Shown: positions 45,316 through 55,513 of the stretch, one piece after another
Position numbering within the stretch: position 1 is the stretch's first letter
Layout of the letters: every line of letters begins with the position of its first letter
Assembly: GCF_964204645.1 (NCBI RefSeq)
Contig: NC_134036.1
Location: 7,860,704 to 7,924,703 of the forward strand
Source: Tubulanus polymorphus
Taxonomy: Eukaryota; Nemertea; Palaeonemertea; Tubulaniformes; Tubulanidae
DNA length: 64,000 nucleotides
Direction: 5' to 3'
Made by a program: the position numbers and the translations under genes
Notes under the pieces: model-generated
Told to the model about the DNA's origin: nothing
The model's database searches: none
The model's input: the letters and a program-made list of their open reading frames with translations, nothing else

Positions 45316-45675
45316 TTATTTATCAAAAAAATTACTATCATCAAAATATTTAGTTAACTTATTTATGATTAATTCAACATTTATTTCATTACTAGTTTTA
45401 TGATTATCATATATTTCGGTTAATATGTTTTTAATATCATCGATGATAAAATCTTCATCTAATTCATAAAATCTTAAAGATTCTCTAATTAAATTAGTAA
45501 TCTTTTCTACATTTAAAATTTCTTTATCTATTGTTGTTTCATACTCAAATGTTGTTTCATTAGAAAATGTAATATTTTTGATATGTGTTATTACATCATT
45601 AATGTTAAATTTCATTTCTTTCTCACGTTTAAAATCAAATCCAAAACATATACTCGGTCCAACAGTTATATTCAT
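45316..45675 (-). CDS. Conserved hypothetical Polinton protein, 119 aa
   Basis: Intact, acidic, mostly helical protein starting MNITVGPSICFGFDF and ending DDSNFFDK. A near-identical copy, with one nonsense codon, lies at 63463-63819 in element C, so it is conserved across the two subfamilies in this window. The last six codons (AGTAATTTTTTTGATAAA) double as the T-run start motif for the next gene. No domain recognised. Confidence 0.65.
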   Translation of the reverse strand: MNITVGPSICFGFDFKREKEMKFNINDVITHIKNITFSNETTFEYETTIDKEILNVEKITNLIRESLRFYELDEDFIIDDIKNILTEIYDNHKTSNEINVELIINKLTKYFDDSNFFDK

Positions 45676-45691
45676 TTATAAAGGTGAAAAA

Positions 45692-46450
45692 TTACTCTTT
45701 ACATCTTATAACTAATTCATAAATTACAGGAAAGTTATTCAAATCAATTAAATAACCATTATGATTTCTTATTTCTAATTTAAAATTATTGAAATGTGGA
45801 ATACAAGGTTTGAAATCACATTCGGTTAAATTATAATTTATTTGCGTTCCAAATTGTTTGACATTTTTTAATGGTAAAATATTTAATAAACCAGAATTAC
45901 AAATTGTATCTTTAGTTGCTTCAAATGTTTTTGTAGGATCGATTAAATTGCAATAAATATAAAAGTGTGTAAAAGGTATTATATTTGAGTTACCTTCTGC
46001 GTATGCTGTAACGGTATCTGGTGCAATTCCTAACAGTTTAGCTAAAGGTTTTCTTATTGTAAATTTAAATTGTTCGTCATTAGCTAACCTAATCTTTATT
46101 TTATTAGAACTAGCACTTTTTAAAATTCTAATACTAAATCCGGAATCACTTCCTAATTTAGCTCGAGCTTTTCTATTAATTTCTTGTGTTAATGTATCTA
46201 AATTATATAATCCTGGTTTTAAATATATAAAAAACCATTTATTCCTTTTTTTGTAAAAGATTGAAAAAATTAAATGTTCTAGACTTTTATCCGATATATT
46301 ATAAAAAGAATTACATAAACTTATATTAACTAATTTTAAATCTACACAATTCTTGAATTCTCTATCTAATTGTACTAGTAAATTATGAGATTTATAATTT
46401 GTAAGTTTTCTAGAATCAACAAATATTCTGTATTCTTTTAATTCTACCAT
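45692..46450 (-). CDS. Minor capsid (penton-like, single jelly roll) protein, 252 aa
   Basis: The intact frame has features of Polinton minor capsid proteins: KLVNISLCNSFYNIS, WFFIYLKPGLYNLDTL, IRLANDEQFKF, LAKLLGIAPDTV, PFTHFYIYCNLIDPTK, LLNILPLKNVKQFG and a terminal FKLEIRNHNGYLIDL before a VIYELVIR strand. It would form the pentameric vertices of the capsid. The N-terminal block LKEYRIFVDSRKLTNYKSH is shared with copies in A and C. It diverges from the zinc-finger gene at 46519 across a 68-bp gap that carries one start motif for each direction. Confidence 0.85.
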   Translation of the reverse strand: MVELKEYRIFVDSRKLTNYKSHNLLVQLDREFKNCVDLKLVNISLCNSFYNISDKSLEHLIFSIFYKKRNKWFFIYLKPGLYNLDTLTQEINRKARAKLGSDSGFSIRILKSASSNKIKIRLANDEQFKFTIRKPLAKLLGIAPDTVTAYAEGNSNIIPFTHFYIYCNLIDPTKTFEATKDTICNSGLLNILPLKNVKQFGTQINYNLTECDFKPCIPHFNNFKLEIRNHNGYLIDLNNFPVIYELVIRCKE

Positions 46451-46518
46451 TATTTATAACATAAAAAAATTACCGCTCATCACTAAAAATTAATTTTAAT
46501 AAAATTTTTCCTTAATAA
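46451..46518. promoter_or_regulatory. Bidirectional start region between penton and zinc-finger genes
   Basis: Minus direction: GGTAATTTTTTTATG...TAATGG before the penton ATG. Plus direction: AAAATTTTTCCTTAATAAATGG before 46519. Both T-runs lie 10-15 bases before their ATG. Confidence 0.6.
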
Positions 46519-47382
46519 ATGGATGAGAAGATAGCATGCGAAATTTGTGGTGAACTTCTAAGAAAAAGTAATAAGGCTCGACATATGAAAAAACATGATG
46601 AAAATTATAAACCCCCTAAAATAAACTGTCCAAAATGTAATAAATTATTCTCAAGAAATTATGTTAAAAAACATTCAGAGAAGTGTAGAATTAATGGTGC
46701 AACGGCTAATGTTGATAGTAATTCTGCTGAAGTTGAACCTGAAGTTATTTGGAAAAGACCTTTCTTATTCTAGGATAATATAAAAGATCATTTCTGTGAG
46801 CCTTGTCAAGTAAAATATAACCCTGAAAATATAGAAGATTGGGAGAATCATCAATTTCGTAAAGCACATATAGATAAAATTTCTAATAAATTTGAAACTG
46901 AATTCAATGAAAGAAAAAATAATTTATTAGAAAAAATAAAATATGAGAAAACGTTACCAGATAATGAAGAAACAGTTGAAAAGTTAGAAAAACAATATAA
47001 TGAATTAACAAGAAAAACATATTATTGTAAATATTGTAAATTGATTATTACAACAAGTAATTCAAATCTACATAATAGAACAATAAAACATAAAGAAAAC
47101 GTAAGAAAATACCAAGAGCTTAATGAAGATCTATTACCAATAAATTATAAACGAAAATGCCCACAATGTAGTTATGCGACCTTAAGACAAGAAGGTACTG
47201 TGTTATTTTGTGTTGAATGTGGATGGCAAAAGAATTTATGGGGTGAAGAAAAAACTAGAGATTTTCTCATAGAACCAAAATTAAATTATCTAGATGAAAT
47301 TTTTAAAATATTTTCTATAGAAGATCATACACCAGAATATATGCAATATAAGCCAATAGTGATTTCGAGTTTGATGATATAG
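46519..47382 (+). pseudogene. Zinc-finger/zinc-ribbon protein with one internal stop
   Basis: The frame from 46519 encodes two Cys/His fingers (IACEICGELLRKSNKARH and INCPKCNKLFSRNYVKKH), stops at TAG 46771-46773, and is then open in the same frame to 47382. The second part contains FCEPCQVKYNPENIEDWENH, a third finger (YYCKYCKLIITTSNSNLHNRTIKH) and a CX2C...CX2C zinc ribbon (KCPQCSYATL...LFCVECGW). The ribbon resembles those of transcription factors such as TFIIB/TFIIS, so a transcription role is possible (inference). The gene is absent from A, B and C and is one of only two plus-strand genes in D. It converges on the PolB 3' end 8 bases away. Confidence 0.75.
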
Positions 47383-47389
47383 ATCCATT

Positions 47390-50300
47390 TTAATAACCAT
47401 AAGGTAATGTTTTTATACCATCATCTGAAATATGCCTTTTATCATCAAATGGATTTAAACTAGTTTTTTCAACTTCATTAATGTACATCTCATGATCTTC
47501 TGATCTTAAACAATTCATCTTGTGTTTCATTACAATTGATTTATATAAACACTTTATATAATCTTGAAATTCTATATGTTTATCAACCACATGTTTTGTT
47601 ATTCCTTTTAACTTTTTAGCTTCATGATCTTTTGTTCTATAACTATACATTTTACTTCTTATCCCAACAAATTCAATCATTTCATCACCTCCTAATTCAT
47701 CTTTAAATTTACCAGGAATCTTTTTATTATCATTGCTAAATAGTTCATGATCTTTAGGATAATTGCTAAAATCAAAATAATGTTTTAATGTTTTTAAGTC
47801 TTTTGTTATATCATTTGTCTTGATTTTTAGTATGTACGCATCCGTATTTTTTTGGATTAATGGGAACCCAGAATTGAATGTTCCATCATCTGTTGATAAA
47901 TCATAAACATAGTCAGTAGGGTTATATATTTCAAATAAATCTTTAATTTCTTCTATTAATTCTTTTTCTACATGCCTTAAATTAAAACAATTTGGTTTAG
48001 ATTTAATTAATTCTATATTCATATTAAATCCTAATGAACTACATAACACATTTAACCCACTTATTGCACATTTTCCTTTCTGTGCAAAGGTTATCGTTTT
48101 ATCCCTTATAAATTTTTTAGTACCATCGGCTGCGTAGAACCCAATGAAGAACCATTTTCTAAGATTATATTCTGAATTTAATATATAATCTGGTACTATT
48201 TTTTCTTTAGTTGAAGTATTACTTTTCACTATTGCATGAATATAGAATTCATCATTATATTTTATAGCAAAATCTTTAGGATTATTTACAAGTATTCTAT
48301 AAACTGCTGATGATTTCATAACATCCATGATTTTAAAAGTTTTATGTGAATAAACTTCTTCACAGAATTTCTTAATTCTTTCTAATAATTTTAAGTCTTG
48401 ATTGCATAAATACCAACAATATTTATTACCCCAAACATATTTATACACACCTGCTGAACCATCACCCATGAAAAATCCTTTGATAAAATATTCTTTTTCT
48501 TCTAATGTTTCAGGTTCTATATTATAAATATTATCAATTATTTCATCAAATGACATATGATTCATTCTTGGGAAAAATCTTTTATGTAATAATTCATCTC
48601 CAATTTTTATATCGGTTGGTTTTATTTCATCACCATTTCGTTTAATTATACTGTGGTCTTCAGTAACATCTACAAACCCTAATTTAGTTCTAACTCTATA
48701 GATTTTCTTATTTGTTTTATGCCTAATAATATTCTTTAATTTTTTCCATCCATTTCTTGTCCAAACATCCATTAATCCATTTATTTGTATTAATTCTTTT
48801 TCACCATATGAAATATAACATTCATTTTGTTTTGGAATTATTTCTGAAATTCTTCTTACTAATATTTTATTATTACATTTTAATAATATTGGGGTGTCGG
48901 CCGTTACAGAATCGAAGTACAGAATTTCTATATGTTTTTCCCCAAACAATGGTTGTAATACATTGTAATAAAAATCATACATTAATAATTTTGATATTTC
49001 TAAAACTGTTGAACCAATGAAAATGGGTTTATTAAATTTCATTGACGTTCTTTTTAATTTTACTGCTGTTAAATAATCTTCAAATCTTTTATTTCCTAAA
49101 TGTCTAGGACTTGATTGTAGGTGTCTCAATCGTTCAGAATTATTTACTAATTCAATATCATTTCTATTTCTAATATTTTCACATGTTTTACCATAAAAAC
49201 TATTGTTCATTAATTTGAAGAAATCTTTTTCAAAATCTGTTTTTGATATGGTTCTCTGTTGAGTATTGAAATCTATATATTTTTCTAACCACTTCGATTG
49301 ATTAAATTCAATATATCTATGTACTTTCTTTAATTTCATTCCTTGTTTTAGATAAAATTTTAACATTCTATAATGAACAATATAATTGTATTTATTATTT
49401 TGAGTAAGTATTAATTTTTCTGTAAAAACATGATCTTTCGGTTTTATTTTCTTCTGGTATTCACTTAAATAACTATCATCTACAGTTAAATGTTCTGGGC
49501 AATAAGGTAAGTTTCTTGTTTTAAACTTTATATTTTCAGGATATTCTAAATCAACTACAAAGAAATAACCAATTGGTGCTTCATCTTCTAAACTCATAAT
49601 TGCGATTTCGCAATTAGTTTTATCATCATTTTCAACTTCTATTAATATAAAATTTTTATATGGTTGAGGTTGCATCATTGCCCAACCATATAAATTATTG
49701 GCATCAATATATAATAATTTATATTCATCATTTGCTTTAAAATACCTATCTCCCATAACACCACTAATTCCACCTCTAATTGATTTTTCAAATAATAAAA
49801 CCATATCTGGTTCTTTTAATAAATCTAATTCTACATTTGTATATTTTAAACCACATTGCCAGGTTAAACCAGGACTAGAATAACAATAACAAGGATCAAC
49901 ATTAAAATGATTCAAATTAACTTCTCTAAATTTTTCAAATATGTCAGCCAATATCATAACATCTGATTTTAAATATAAATCAACTAATTCGCCATGATTT
50001 TTCATCTTAAAATGGTTCTAAATATTTAATGTTCTATTAAACACTTCGTCTTTCACATACTCCTCTTTTAATTTATTATAAAATTGATCTTTTAATAATT
50101 CTGTTACATTAAAATCATTATGTGTTTTATAAAATGAATAAGGAATTGCGCCTTTATATCTCAATAATTTAAAATCTTGTTCATTTGGATAATAATATCG
50201 AGTTATAACAAAATCATTATCAACTAAACTTTTTGATAAATTATCTAATGAACTTGCTAGAAATCTATAAGAATCTAAAAATCTAATGCAACCAAATTGA

Positions 50301-52453
50301 AATGAAATATAATTTTCAGATGTTTTAGCTAATAGTTTAAAATCATATTTTCTTACATTTACACCATTCATAGCATTATATTCTTCTATTTCTTGATTAA
50401 TTGCACCCAATTTTCCCGATAATTGTTTTATAAATAGATGGGTATCATATCCTGATAAATTATGAAATAATATTGGTACGAAATTTACTTTTTTAGCTTG
50501 TAAATTACAATCTTCATGAGCAGCTCCACGATATTTTGAATTTAAATGATTATGATCTCTAACTCTTTTATCAAATGAATAAAAACGTTTTTCACAATAA
50601 CAACAATGAGTTGCATAATTAAAATCAATTTCATCTTCTTTTGTCATAACTATTCTTTTATTTTTGTTTAATAATTTTACAAAATCACTTTCTAATTCAA
50701 TCATTTTATCACAAAAATCATTAACTACATTTTCACCTCTAAAAGAAATATATTGACTTTCATATAATTCGGGATAATTTGATTTTATATAAATTCCATA
50801 AGCAGCAGCTCTTTGATGAACTTTTTTAATTGTATTTATAATTGGTGGGTCTTGTATTGTGTCTTCATTTAATTCATTTCCTTTATCCATTGATTTTAAT
50901 AATTGCTTTTTGTTATATATTTCTTTTCTATCTTGATCAGTTAATTCTTTATTCAACGATTCAAAATCCCCATAAATTACAAATGGAACAATATTCTTAA
51001 ATTTATGATTAGTAAATTTCAATTTATAATCTTTTTCTGTTGGCATTATTAATTTACAAAAATCTTTATTATCACATAATTCTTTATGTTTTAATAATGT
51101 ATTCTCAGTCATAAATTTAGATAAACATTTTCTACATAGATAAATTTTACGATGATGATCACTTTCCGTTCTAAAGAATAAATCAATTTGTTTTAACCAC
51201 ATATAATGTTCATTTTCATCTTTTTTATAATATAACAAATCTATAGCATTTTCATCATCATAATATTCTGTTAAATATAAAGCTTCCAATGTATAATCTT
51301 TAATATTTTCACCTTTTGTCTTTGGTAATTGCATTAATTCGAATACATTTATTTTTAAATTATTAACTTTTTCTATTTTAGGAATCATTTTTATAGTTAC
51401 TGGATATTGATCAATTTTATATAATGTTTCATATTTCCGATAATCTGTTATTCTACAAACATTTTCCTGTGTTGGATGTAAGCAACTAATAATTGACCAT
51501 AGAAAACATTTATTATCTTCATTTTGAACATTTATTACTGCTTTTGTTGTAAATGGTAATTTAATATAAGATGATGCTTTAATATCCTTTTCTGTTGTAA
51601 AGTTTGAATCATTTTTAAACATTTTATTACTTTTTGATGTTTTATTCCTTTTTGTATTATAAACATTTAAATCTAAATATATAATTTCATTCAATGTTAA
51701 GCCAGAACCCTCAAAATATCTTTCTTCAATATGACGTTTAAATTCATTTAATATTTTTTCTAACTTCTCTTTTATTTGTGTTTTTGAAATTATTTCTTCA
51801 GAGAGTGTTTGAATATTATAATTCATTTTTTCTTCTGACTTTATAAAACTTACTTTCCCAGAGATACTAATTTTTGGATATTCAACATCTGTTATCAAAT
51901 CTAGTATTATTTCTATTATTTCATTAAATTTACTATAATCTTCTATTGTTGTACCTTTAAAAAATCTAAATATAATAGCTGCAGGACCAATTTTACTATG
52001 TAATGTTTCTAAGATTTCAATTGTATCTTTTATTTCTGGTGAATCAATATAATTTCTAACATTTTCCATGTAAGGTTTATTTGAAATGGATTTAGTTTTT
52101 GAAGTTGATTCTTTTACTTGTTGAGGTTTATCATCAAAATAATCTATTCCTAAAACATTATTTCTCAAATTTTGATGGTGTTTTTCTGTTTCGAGATGTC
52201 TATTATAATTCCTTTTTGTTATAAATTCATCACAAACTTCACATTTTATTTCATTCACATTCATATTTTCTAATCGTTCTTTTCTTTCATTGGAATTTTC
52301 TGGAGTTTCAAAATCTATTACATTTTTTATATGATTTGCAGTTTTTTCATGTCGTGTTTTATTAGATGTATCGATGTATTTTTTACAATATTGACAATAA
52401 TATTGATTTTTATTGACATTATTGTTTTCTAGTTGGTGTTCATTCTCCCCCAT
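47390..52453 (-). pseudogene. polB: Protein-primed-type DNA polymerase B with intein, one internal stop
   Basis: One continuous frame of 1,687 codons from ATG 52453 (inside the TIR), interrupted only by TAG 50018-50020, where A, B and C have Trp (LNIWNHF). Order: C2H2 fingers (C20, C23, H35, H41 and a second at about 69-91), INVQNEDNKCFLWSIISCLH, a CRKCLSKF finger, Exo I-like VIYGDFESLNKEL, RDHNHLNSKYRGAAHEDCN, Exo II-like FHNLSGYDTHLF, Exo III-like FLASSLDNLSKSL, motif A LYIDANNLYGWAM, motif B LMNNSFYGKTCENIRNR, and motif C YFD//TDAY split by an intein. Without the intein the protein is about 1,330 residues, typical for Polinton polymerases. It replicates the element from its termini. The C-terminus is about 25 residues shorter than in A and C. 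Confidence 0.95.
47846..48910 (-). mobile_element. Intein with LAGLIDADG homing endonuclease in PolB motif C, 355 aa
   Basis: The insertion lies exactly between YFD and TDAY of motif C. Its first residue is Ser (SVTADTPILLKC, block A). Block B is GFVDVTEDHSII with T83 and H86. Two LAGLIDADG-type motifs are FIKGFFMGDG (142-151) and FFIGFYAADGTK (255 onward). Block F is YVYDLSTDDGTF, and the last residues are LIQKN with terminal Asn, followed by Thr as the +1 extein residue. The usual penultimate His is Lys. The frame is unbroken. The A, B and C polymerases have YF(D/Y)TDSY with no insert. Function: self-splicing out of the polymerase, and spread by cutting intein-less alleles. Confidence 0.95.
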
Positions 52454-52561
52454 TTATTAGGAAAAAAAATTACTTGTGGTGATGAGTGTTAGGAAAAAAA
52501 TTACTTGTGGTGATGAGTGGTGTCTCGTCCTCTGGCCTGAAAGCCACATATTCTAATTACT
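52449..52561. repeat. Right terminal inverted repeat of D (113 bp)
   Basis: Inverted complement of 36650-36770, identical except that it lacks the 8-bp duplication. It contains the PolB start codon and two copies of the 31-bp CACTCATCACCACAAG unit with T7 and T8 runs. The right target duplication GATGTA follows at 52562-52567. Confidence 0.95.
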
Positions 52562-55513
52562 GATGTACATGTAAATTACAATGTATGATACCGAAAGACC
52601 AAACACGATTGCTTTAATATTCACAATATTTGACGAAATGAATGAGTGAAGTCACTTATGAATATCTTTTGGCTGATATATAAGATGTATATTAGTCGGT
52701 TATTATATTAACGATTTTTTAAGTATGTAAAAGCAAGGTTAATTCAATATTTTATGTAATATGTGAAAATTTTCTGAAGTTTGAAATTTTTCGAATGTAG
52801 ATATTTCCGGGCCTCATATCACTATTGATTAACTAACAATCAAGAAATAGATCGGTCAATTTACTAATTACGGCAACTAATCGCTTTGATATTAGCAAAC
52901 ATTCGATATCTTGTAATGTTTGATGAGAAATTCTTCCGGTGTAGCTATTTCAGGGCCCTATAAACAAGTAGGCTGGTTTTACTTGTAAAAGTATGTCAAT
53001 ATATAAACCTTACCGTCGGTGTATAGGTTTTTTGACGCCTTATAAAAAGATTACCATATGAAACCTAAACAATGTTAACCATTCAGCGTCATTTTACAAA
53101 CGACAGCCGTAAATCGATGTACAAAACATCACAGGTCTATGTGCACACATACAAGCTATTTGGCAAAATATTATTGACTAAGATGTAGAATGGCTTCCTG
53201 TGATTATGTAATGACCTCTATTTGAACGTAGAAATGTTATAATGCATTGAATATCATTAGAAGACGTATTGTAATAGTAAAGGATGTAATATCAGAAGCG
53301 GCAGGCATAAATAGAAATGATAAGTAAATCGGATCATTCGGTTGAATGGCGGATGTATACACGATTAGGAAGTCTGATATAAAAATCAGACCCTGACATG
53401 GGGATGCTGGTGGAATGACGAAGCTATCTCCAATCTGTGTAGGGCCAGCGCGAATTTCATCAGCGCGACATACGGTCCATATAAAAATGTGTAAATATAT
53501 AATTTCAATATTCAAATGTTTTAGAAAATATGTTCGATATTAGGGTTATGCGGGTTTCATGAGATTAGCAATGTAAACTAGCATAGCTGTCATATACGGC
53601 TCCGCATCCTCTGATGGCATGTGTATTAGGTGATAATTCAATTCAATTCTTTATTGATCCTTATTATATTGAAATTCCGGGATAAAATTCCCAAATTCAA
53701 TAAAGTTACACATTTTAAAATAAGAAAATACAACATACAAGACACACGGGTAATTCATACGGAATAACATAAACAATTTATTTTAGATGACAATGTCTAC
53801 TTCAACCCAGAATCAAGATAGGATATCGGGTGACAGCCAAACCGGACCCGCGGGACCGGGCCGGCTGGCTAGGCCACACGATATGCTTGAAGTCATGGTG
53901 AAGCAGACATCAGAAGAGGTATTTCATCAACCATGGAGGCAATGAAGTTGCATTGCCAATTTTCAATAAAAAAAATTAAACCACTAATCAGTACAGTCGA
54001 AGACCTGTATCATCATTCTACCCAATCGCCAAATCTCATAATTGCCCAAATTTCTTAAAACTTCGATTTCAAATTTGCAATTCCACATTAGATTATACCA
54101 GAAATTCTACATTTTTTCGCAGGCGTCAAATAATTTATCAAAATTAATTTTCTTGTTTACAAATAATTTATCGATACATTTATAAAGATGGAGGCACTGT
54201 ACTTGGCAGAATGTATATCTATCAGTATATTCATGTGCTGCTTTTATGAATTTGTCCGTGGAAAGATGCATAAGATAGTGTCTGGAGCTGGATCGAGATC
54301 TGGTGTTATGTATGTGGGGAAAACTATGAACTACGAGTCTTAGAAACAGTGATTTGGTCTCAACACTTTGACAAGTCTAAAATAAACCAAAGCCCAAATT
54401 GATTTAGTTTACCTGTTTCGGTGAAGAATAATATTTATTATTTAACTGAAAATAGCACATACCGGGGGTGTTTACAAGGAGGATTGAGGATGAGTTCAGT
54501 TTTTATGTGAATATTTTTGTCGAATTTTTATCATTTTCTTTCATCTGTTTTGATCTGTCGGCTTCGGCCATGTTTGTGTTATCAAGTATTTTCAAAATGG
54601 CTGGGTCGTTTGTTACTGGGGGATGTTTCACAAGGAGGATTGAGGATGACTTCAGTTGTTATGTTAATATTTTCCTAATTTTCAACATTTTATTTTATTC
54701 ATACTCAGTCCTCCTTGTCAAATGTCCCCAATTAATAAAACGAATCGACTTTACTAAAAATACTTAGCAAAACAAATGATTTGAAATCATCAAATTTTTG
54801 TACGATAACATTTGCCATTAAGGAGACACTGATCCGATGGCCGTCAATTTTTGTGCCGGTGCATATAGTAACTAATTACGTCGTTTTATTTTAGAATACA
54901 TGTATCTATTAGTTAAAACAGGAGTGATGTGAATATTCCTGCCTCTTATTTCCGTCTTGTAGCCGCGTTCTAAACCCGCTGAAGTTGGTATATTAAACCC
55001 GCATGCACCATAAAAGAATGAAGCAGACAGTTTAGCAGTAGAGTTAGAATATTTTAGTACACCTACTTCATTGTGCCGATATGATCTAATTTCCACACAA
55101 TAGTCGCCGCCCAAATCGTATTGTGGTAACGCTTGGTTAGAGCTTCATTCGAGAACCAGCCACCACGTATAGCGCACGTACACCAGTGAAGAAAGAGCCT
55201 GTATTGAGATATGATTACCCACCAAAGCCAAGTCAGAAAATTTCAACATATCTGGTAAGTTTTAGATTATAATTAAGATTAACGATCATGACATGTATTT
55301 AAATTCAGTGGATTCGTGAACTATCTTTCATTTCAAAGATTTTGTAGTTAGATTTTGTTGTATGTGTTTAGTACCATTCTTCAAAAACTGAATTAGTTTT
55401 GTATTCAAATCTTCTATGTCAGGCTTAATTTAATTTCTCAAGTTCAATTTATTTCATTCTTATAGTTGACATTTTCGTTCGGAAACCTTACAATCTTTAG
55501 TTTTCGTTTGTAG
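52562..55513. other. Intergenic stretch to the right of D
   Basis: It begins with the right copy of GATGTA. A minus-strand frame at 53237-53515 (signal-like start, then PASPCQGLIFISDF) and one at 54872-55114 have no recognised family and may be chance or single exons. Otherwise AT-rich non-coding DNA, with a MITE listed separately. Confidence 0.4.
54618..54729. repeat. MITE with GGGG...CCCC inverted ends, plus a partial direct copy
   Basis: The left end GGATGTTTCACAAGGAGGAT is inverted at the right as AGTCCTCCTTGTCAAATGTC, ending CCCC. A second left end (GGTGTTTACAAGGAGGATTG) lies at about 54465, so two copies sit in tandem. The open frame across them is incidental. Confidence 0.7.

Larger units (their letters stand above)
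36650..52561 (-). mobile_element. Polinton/Maverick element D, structurally complete, 15.9 kb
   Basis: It is bounded by AG...CT termini, inverted repeats (36650-36770 and 52449-52561) and the 6-bp duplication GATGTA. It encodes PolB with an intein, a zinc-ribbon protein, penton, MCP, integrase with chromodomain, packaging ATPase and at least eight further small or membrane proteins. Nearly all genes are on the minus strand. The exceptions are the small gene at 36766 and the zinc-finger gene at 46519. No adenovirus-type cysteine protease gene was recognised. About eight single-site lesions break individual genes. Confidence 0.95.

Noticed and set aside
48757-49020. Plus-strand frame opposite PolB and intein
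   Set aside because: Antisense shadow of the polymerase frame.
36650-52561. Reading the internal TAG/TAA/TGA codons of D as a variant genetic code
   Set aside because: Three different stop codons are involved and sister copies have ordinary sense codons at the sites that can be compared (Trp, Ser), so nonsense mutation is simpler.
54872-55114. Minus-strand 80-codon frame rich in Gly, Ser and Arg
   Set aside because: No recognisable domain, no splice or start context. May be chance.
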